Part shown: one piece after another, positions 57,166 through 64,000 of the stretch
Layout of the letters: each line of letters begins with the position of its first letter
Position numbering within the stretch: the first letter of the stretch is position 1
NCBI GenBank assembly: GCA_963853835.1
Contig: OY970834.1
Span: 36,301,257 to 36,365,256 of the forward strand
Direction of reading: 5' to 3'
Length of the DNA stretch: 64,000 nt
From: Calendula officinalis
Taxonomy: Eukaryota > Streptophyta > Magnoliopsida > Asterales > Asteraceae
Translations under genes and position numbers: made by a program
Notes under the pieces: generated by a model
What the model saw: only the letters and a program-made list of their open reading frames with translations
Told to the model about the DNA's origin: nothing
Databases searched by the model: none

Positions 57166-58302
57166 TTAATTATATATACAACCGAGCAAGCTCGGCACGT
57201 TTAGCTATCAAGCCGAGCTTGAACTTAGCCTAAGGTTGGGTTGGCTCGGCTTTCTTGCAGCCCTAGCGCAAACCTCTTTAGGAGTTGATATATATCGTAT
57301 CAATGTGGAATTGTGAATGGTGATTGGTGACTAGCCCAGCATTAATAGAAAGTAGTTGTTGTGAAAGCTAATTACAATGATCTTTTGGGCTACCAATTCT
57401 GTTTCAGTTGCCCTTTCAGCTATCATAGTTAGGTTAAAAAATATTTTCATAATTGTTTGTATAAGAAGTTTATGACATTTTCGGTTTCAAGTATTTTCAT
57501 TGGTTATAATTGATGACATGTAATGTTCAAATATGCCACATGTCAAAGTCCTATTCAAACCGTGGGAATCAACAAGAAGCAGGGAATATTAAAAATTCCA
57601 TTAATTTCGGAATTTTTAAAAATCGGGTAACCCCACTACAAAATTTTCAAATACATTAAAAGCATTAATAAATACGAAATCTTTTGAAACTTTACTAATT
57701 TTTTGGTAAGTATCCCAAATACAAAATTTCCAGTTTATTATAACCATTAATATCCAACGAAATCTTTTCAAACTTTTCTAATGTTTTCTACCTAATATGG
57801 AGCATAGTTTGTCCACATATCATCATACTTCCTTCTGATTAGAGAGTTTTCATGACATGTAATTGGGTTAAAATGGCACCTGTCAATCCCTTTAACTGCA
57901 ATATCAATATTTAATAATTAATTAAAAAATAACAATTTCGGTCAAACAAATATTCAAAACCATTTCGAAGATATCATGCAGATTTGTATTGTAATAATAA
58001 ATACATTCCAAACTTATCAAAAACATTCCATTAACAGTTGGAATATTTTCGGAAATAATTAATTAGATAATGCTATTATAATGAAAACGTTAAATGCTTA
58101 TAGCTTATTTATGTAAACAAATAAATTGATTCAAAAGATTAGTATTTATCTCTTTTTCAAAATTTCCATAAACAGGGAAAGTTTGTTGATTTTTAGAATA
58201 TTTTACATACTTAATTTGCGGGTTTTTAAATTTAACAAGCTTGAAGAATTCTATATAAAGTATAAACACGGTTACAATTTCGGTTTCAGTCACAAAATAT
58301 TA
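57166..58302. other. Gene-free AT-rich spacer
   Basis: No gene or bounded element recognised. Confidence 0.5.
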
Positions 58303-58555
58303 ATCCCTCCGTCCCACAAAAAAGTTCACATTTTTCTTGGGCACAATCTTTTAGGAGATAGTTAGTGGTCGGATCCTTGTTAATACTTTTGATTAAAATA
58401 TAAAGTTAGACTGGAGAGAAAAGTATTTTATTGGTGGAATCATTGGTAATAATATTATTTTATTAAGTGATACCCTCAAATTTGAGAAATGAGAATTTTT
58501 TTTATGGGACAAAATTTTAAGGAGAAATGAGAATTTTTTTGTAGGACGGGGAGAG
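58303..58555. mobile_element. Stowaway MITE
   Basis: The left end ATCCCTCCGTCCCACAAAAA and right end TTTTTTTGTAGGACGGGGAG (roughly inverse) are flanked by TA (58301-58302 and 58556-58557). The termini are more diverged than in the other copies. Confidence 0.8.
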
Positions 58556-58638
58556 TAGTTAGCAACTTTCATTTTTTTTAAAGCTTCATTATATGCTGTA
58601 AACAGGTATAAACCACTAACTTTTATATAATATTGAGT

Positions 58639-58808
58639 AATGGTATATAGGCCTACAATTTGATCATACTCATAGGCCTACTCATTAGATAAAGACACGT
58701 GTCAAAATCAAGAGAAATATTAGGAGAGAGAATTAGTGGAATACACATGTTATTCTATCAAATGGGTAAGACTATAAGTAGGACCAAATGGTATGACTAA
58801 ATATCATT
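58639..58808. mobile_element. 170-bp hairpin MITE
   Basis: Inverted arms of about 43 bp (AATGGTATATAGGCCTACAA and its partner ending AAATATCATT). It aligns along its full length, in opposite orientation, with the interrupted element at 15254-19796. Confidence 0.8.
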
Positions 58809-59604
58809 TCTCTATTATATTTGATTCTACTTATTTTTTTCGTAATAAATGAACGCGGATTTGGAGTTTTGGTATTTATGGCGACTGATTATTGATAAAA
58901 AAATTGCAGCAACCTCAGAGATCTTATTTTTATTCTATGTTGCAGCAACCTCGTGTTTTAATTAGCATTAGGTTTATGATCACATGTAAATTCTTATGCT
59001 GTTATTTTTTGGATTTTTTTAACAGTTATTCATGTGTGTTAATTAGCATTAGCTTTATGATAACATTATAACTTAACTTGTTTACTTGATTATCCAGCAG
59101 CTTTGAATTTGATTCTGTGAAAATCAACCACATACTTAGGTTTAATTCTTACGCTGTTATTTTTTGGATTTTTTTTAAATTACTATAATCTATCAACTGA
59201 AATCCAGGAGGAATTTTGGTAATGCATAAACAAAATTATCATCTTATTAAAACAGAAACATGGCACAGTTTTATGCATTCGATCAATAGCCTTCTTAACT
59301 ATTTGTCACTAACAACTATCTCGGTGTTATATACGTTCAACCAGGTAATTATTATCATTTTTTTGAATCTTTTTTTATCTGATTGCTTCACATGTCGAAA
59401 TTTAACAACGGATTAGAATATACCTTCAACATGTCGAAATTTATTATGTTAAATACTGCAAACTGCAGGAATTTTCTTACGTAATTTATAATATTTTTTA
59501 ATAATTTTTAGTGTTTTAGATTAAACTTTTGACTAGAAAACTCAATCGAGCTTAACATATTTAGTTACTTTTTTGTTATCTTCCTATTTATTTCTCGAAG
59601 CATG

Positions 59605-59634
59605 CCCGCCCATTCGGACGGGATATGAAGCTAA
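59605..59634 (+). mobile_element. 3' terminus of a further Helitron
   Basis: An imperfect hairpin, CCCGCCC ATTC GGACGGG, is followed by ATATGAAG and CTAA before T. It matches the H4 terminus (GAAGCATNCCCGCCCAT). A 5' end was not located, so the extent is unknown. Nearby sequence (58900-59180) carries a duplicated segment sharing TGTTATTTTTTGGATTTTTT. Confidence 0.6.
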
Positions 59635-59909
59635 TTTATGTATAAAATATTAAGTGATGGTAATTATTGATATTTGTGTGTTAGTTAAAAGTGTCGGCTA
59701 ATGTGAAAAAAATTATACTTCGTCAAGTTGAGAGTGCTGTTATAGTGTCGATTATATAGTAATTAGGCTTTAACCAATTAATTTGAAAATATATGACTCA
59801 CTGTTAAATTAAATAGTGATAAAGTCAAGGATGGATCTAAACGGACCAAAGTGGAGGGAGATCTCTAGAACCTAACTTGACCCAATTATAAAAAGTATTG
59901 GTTTTTTCT

Positions 59910-60199
59910 TAAAAAGCCCATTAATTTTTATATACGAAGTAAAGTAAATAGATAAATAACACACAGGGTAAATAAAAATAACTCTCTTATTATCTTAAGG
60001 TATATAACTCACACCTTAAGATCCCAAACTCATAAGCTATGCCACAATCTCGACATATGCTTATATAGATTAGGAAGCCTAATAAGCATAGGAAACAAAC
60101 TCTAACTAGATAACTCCTAATAAGCAGATAACTCCTAATATTAGATAACTCCTAATATAATTTAAACCACATGTCTTTTACTTCGAGCTTATCTCAACA
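59910..60199 (-). repeat. 3' LTR of the second copia element
   Basis: On the minus strand the LTR starts TGTTGAGATAAGC directly after the polypurine tract. It contains three AGGAGTTATCT repeats and a TATA-like TCTATATAAGCATAT. The outer end cannot be fixed because the other LTR is outside the window; 59910 is a guess. Confidence 0.6.
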
Positions 60200-60213
60200 T
60201 TCTCCCCCTTAAG
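60200..60213 (-). other. Polypurine tract of the second copia element
   Basis: Minus-strand CTTAAGGGGGAGAA directly precedes TGTTGAG, the LTR start. Confidence 0.85.
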
Positions 60214-60236
60214 CTTGAAGTTGTGGTCTCCTATTT

Positions 60237-63200
60237 CATGAACTCCAATTAGGCTTCGCATTTCTTTAAACTTGATTCTTCCAAGTGACTTTGTTAAGAT
60301 ATCAGCCTTCTGTTCATTTCCTGACACATGCTCAACTTCAACTTGATCATTTTCAACACATTCTCTAATGAAGTGATACTTCTTATGTATGTGTTTACTT
60401 CGGCCATGAAAGACAGATTTTTAGTGAGGGAAATGGCTGATTTGTTATCCACACGAATTGTTACTTTATTGCAGGCTCTTCCAATAGTTTCACTTAGAAG
60501 TTCTTGAAGCCAAATAGCTTGCTTCGCTGCCTCTGTTGCAGCCATGAACTCGGCCTCACAAGAAGACAATGCAACAGTTTCTTGTTTCTGCGAGCACCAA
60601 GTAATTGGACTTTCATTCAGGTAGAATACATGTCCTGCTGTGCTTTTCCCATCATCTTCATCAACATTGTGGGAGCTATCACTATATCCCACCAAAGTAG
60701 TCCGTGTGTTGCGTTTGAATATAAGACCTGAAGTGCACGAACCTCGCAAATATCTTAATACTTGTTTTAACGCTGCACCGTGAGATTCCTTGGGTTCTTG
60801 CATGTAACGACTCAACACTCCAACACTATACGACAAGTCTGGTCGTGTGTGAAGTATATATCGAAGGCATCCTATAACCCTTCGGTATTGCCTTTCATCG
60901 ATCCCCTTCTCCTTTTGGGCTTTGCATAGTTTTAGATTCATCTCCATGGGCACATGAGACAAATTACATTCACTCATTCCGGTCTCTTCTAGTATTTTTC
61001 GAGCATACCTTTCTTGCTTCAACACAATTTCTCTTTCACCTTGGAATACCTCAATACCGAGATAATATGTCAACTTTCCAAGATTACTCATCTCAAATTT
61101 AGTTGCCATTTCCTCTTTAAAGTCAAGTATCGATTTTAATAAGGATCCAGTAACAAGTAAGTCGTCGACATACACCACCACAATGAGAATATACCCGTCT
61201 TTTTCTTTTCGATACAACGACGGTTCTTTTGAACATTTCTTAAAATGCATATCGACAAAAATTGTGTTTAATTTTGTATTCCATGCCCTAGGTGCTTGCT
61301 TCAAACCGTAAAGAGCTTTCTTTAACTTGTATACTTTATTTTCTTTGCCTTGAATAACGAAACCTTCTGGTTGGTTGACATATACTTCCTCCTTTAAATC
61401 TCCATGGAGGAAAGCTGTTTTTACATCCAGATGATGTAACTCCCAACCGTAGGAGGCTGCAAGAGCTAGGACAAACCGAATCGTCTCTATTCGTGCTACG
61501 GGGGCAAACACCTCATCATAGTCAATACCATGTTTTTGAACATACCCTTTTGCAACCAACCTTGCTTTATGTTTGTTAATGCTCCCATCGGAATTACGTT
61601 TCAACTTGAAGACCCACTTTAATCCAATGGGTCTTACCCCACTTGGAAGATCAACAAGATTCCAAGTATTGTTCTTCTCAATAGACAACAACTCCTCCTT
61701 GCATGCATCAAGCCATACTACGTAGTTCTTTGCCTCACTAAAATCCCATGGCTCCTCATTTATAGCCAACAGTAACTTCTCAGATTCTACTTGACTTAAA
61801 AGAACGTAGTCATCTAAGTATGCAGGCTTGACGCTTTCCCTTGACGATCTTCTTGGTTGCGGTGGAGTTTGATCGGGTTCTAAGTCACTACTATTGTTAT
61901 TATCACAGTCTTCCTCCTCCCCGTGTTCTTCCTCACGGGTTTCTTCTCCACTCATAACTCGAGTGGGGAAATTGTGACTAGTTTGACCGAACTCGAGGGT
62001 GTTATTGCCCTCGCAAGTATTGTTTTCTGTTTTGTTCCAATTCCACCCTTTTGTTTCATCAAAAACAACATCCCGACTTACCACAACCCTTTGCCTTTTG
62101 GGATCAAAAAGGCGATATGCTTTTGATCCAGGTTCTGTTCCAAGGTGGACCAAAGCCTTTGATCGGTCGTCTAGTTTTCTTCTTCCATGGTTATCTGTCT
62201 TGGTATACCCGATACATCCAAAAACATTGAGATGTTCAAGATTTGGTTTCCGTTTATTCAAGGCTTCGTACGGAGTTGTGTCCTTGATTGATCGAGAGGC
62301 AACACGATTAATTAGGTATGTGGCATGCCTTACTGCCTCCCCCCATAGATAATTTGGTACATTCATATGCTTTAGTATACTTCTAGTCATCTCAAGAAGT
62401 GTACGGTTTCTTCTTTCAACTACCACGTTCTGTTGGGGGGTGTAAGGTGCGGTCAAATGCCTCTTTATGCCATTTTTCTCGCAAAAAGAATTGAATTCTT
62501 GGGACACAAACTCTCCCCCTCTATCCGTACGAAAGGTTTTAATGGAGGCATTTGATTCTTGTTCTACAAGCAACTTGAACGTCTTGAATTTTTCAAATGC
62601 CTCGTTTTTCTCTTTCAACAAAACCGACCACATATATCTTGAATGATCATCGATAAGAACAAATATATACCTTTTATGCCCTGGTGTTGTCGGCGTGATT
62701 GGTCCGCACAGATCTCCGTGGACAAGCTCAAGAGGTAGCTTAGCGCGATAGCTTGTTGCTTGCGGAAAAGAGTGTCTAGTTTGCTTTCCAACTAGACATG
62801 CAACACACTTTTCTTCTCCGATTTGGATTTTAGGTATCCCACTAACTAAACCTTTATTGATCATTAGTTTCATATTATCTCGATTGATATGTCCCAATCG
62901 AGCGTGCCACATTAACGACTCTCCAGAAGTTGAGATTTTCAAGCACTTTATATTCTCAACTTCTAGACTAACTTTGTATAGACGGTTCTTTGATCTAGTG
63001 GTTCTTATCATAACCTTTCTCGATCGATCATAAATAATCAATGAGTCATCTTCCATTATTACTTTACATCCGGCTTCCGTGGCTTGGCCAAGGCTAATAA
63101 TATTGCTTCTCAGATCGGGTATGTAATAGACATTCTTTAATACTTTCTTTTCCCCATTATTGAACACGAAAGACACGGAACCCTTCCCTTTTATTTTAAT

Positions 63201-64000
63201 ACGAGAATCATCTCCAAATCTTACTAACCCAGTGATTTTTTCGTCTAGGTTAACAAAGAATTTTAGGTTGCCGCTCATATGGTTACTAGCACCATTATCC
63301 AAGTACCATATATTCTTATTATCTAACTCAGTTTCAAACATAGAGGGCAATACCTTTTCTTCGTTGAGATACACCACCTCGTGCATCATTAATTCATCAG
63401 CTACTTGAGTTTCTTCCTCATTCTTCTCAATAGCTTCTTGAAGCTTAATTAGTCTATCGGGACAATCCGATGCATAGTGGCCGATTTTATCACATCGGTA
63501 ACATTGTATGTGAGACGTGTCTCTCACATACTCTTGTCCTTGTCGGTAAGAGTTCCTCCCACGACCTCTTCCTCTCCAATTAGAGCGACCTCCTCGTCCT
63601 CTACCTCTATTGGAGTTATAACTCTCTTGTTGTGCGTTCGCATTAGCAAACATCAACTTTTCTTGATCATCGGGTTGATCTTCTTCTTCTTCTTTGATTC
63701 TTTCTTCATAGGCTTTTAGCCTACCAACAATATCTTCAAAGGCAGTCGTGTTTAGATCAAGTACCTGCTCGAGGGATGCAACCATGAATATGTACTTCTT
63801 TCTTGGTAAACTCTTAAGGAATTTCTTAACAAGAATTGATTCCTTAATAGTTCCACCAAGTGAAGCGGCTTTTGAGGAGATTTCGGATAATTTTCCCACG
63901 AAGACGTCGATGGTTTCTTCTTCCGCCATCTTTAACTTATCGAAATCAGTCATCAGGGTTTGAAGCCTTGCTTCTCTAACCCTTTCCGCTCCAACGTATC
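60237..64000 (-). pseudogene. Second Ty1/copia Gag-Pol, partial, near-intact
   Basis: One long frame of 1,219 codons from 63953 (open to the window edge: upstream codons read AERVREARLQTL) down to 60294. Order: Gag/UBN2 (VFVGKLSEISSKAASLG); Arg/Gly-rich stretch; zinc knuckle CYRCDKIGHYASDC (residues 151-164); protease WYLDNGASNHM (DNG at 219-221, where DSG/DTG is commoner); integrase (WHARLGH, CVACLVGKQTRHS, TDRGGEFV, PQQNVVVERRNRTL); reverse transcriptase (DVKTAFLHGD, YGLKQAPRAW, YVDD); RNase H (SSCEAEFMAA). Near 60418 one base appears lost (KNLSFMAEV where KNPVFHGRS is expected). The true RNase H end (ECVENDQVEVEHV, ADILTKSLGRIKF, SLIGVHEI) lies in another frame down to about 60237. In two places PQQN is followed by V instead of G. 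Confidence 0.9.

Overview
The window is nuclear DNA of a flowering plant, almost certainly a eudicot. It is AT-rich, its genes carry many short introns, and it is dense with plant transposons: Ty1/copia elements, LINEs, SINEs, Helitrons, a Mutator-like element, and Stowaway and Tourist MITEs. The copia and trihelix-type ORFs resemble those common in Asteraceae, but that family assignment is inference from memory.

Four genes look intact. PA200 (proteasome activator subunit 4) occupies 1315-11175 (+) in 34 exons that join into 1,807 codons without a break. A small chloroplast-type J protein lies at 24938-25375 (+). VARICOSE, the mRNA-decapping scaffold, lies at 26048-30965 (-) in 12 exons and 1,284 codons. 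A 69-residue single-pass membrane protein lies at 54307-54516 (+). An amino-acid permease (AAP type, 11628-14797, -) is convergent with PA200 and is a pseudogene with at least four frame breaks.

Everything else is mobile DNA, much of it nested. At 15254-19796 a 171-bp MITE holds a Helitron, which holds a second Helitron inserted 6 bp inside its own 5' end. The outer Helitron carries a captured protein phosphatase 2C fragment. At 21.8-23.6 kb a trihelix-type ORF1 pseudogene is split by a LINE fragment. At 24.3-24.6 kb a SINE sits inside a Stowaway MITE. At 31781-33074 there is a Mutator-like element with long inverted repeats, a 9-bp target duplication and gene-like filling. At 33410-44140 there is a complete copia element on the minus strand with 303-bp LTRs in which I see no difference, a GCCAC target duplication, an initiator-Met primer site and several frameshifts. 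At 46888-52367 a Helitron contains a 302-bp tandem duplication, and one copy of it was hit by a second, helicase-bearing Helitron (47380-50709); the other copy preserves the empty site. The right edge holds most of a second copia element (about 59.9 kb to the window end, -).

The observation most worth following up is in the long 3' non-coding region of the first copia element. Six dispersed copies of a motif of about 60 bases share two conserved internal segments but have different outer and inner stems whose two sides have changed together. This is the signature of a conserved RNA or DNA secondary structure. I do not recognise it as a described motif.
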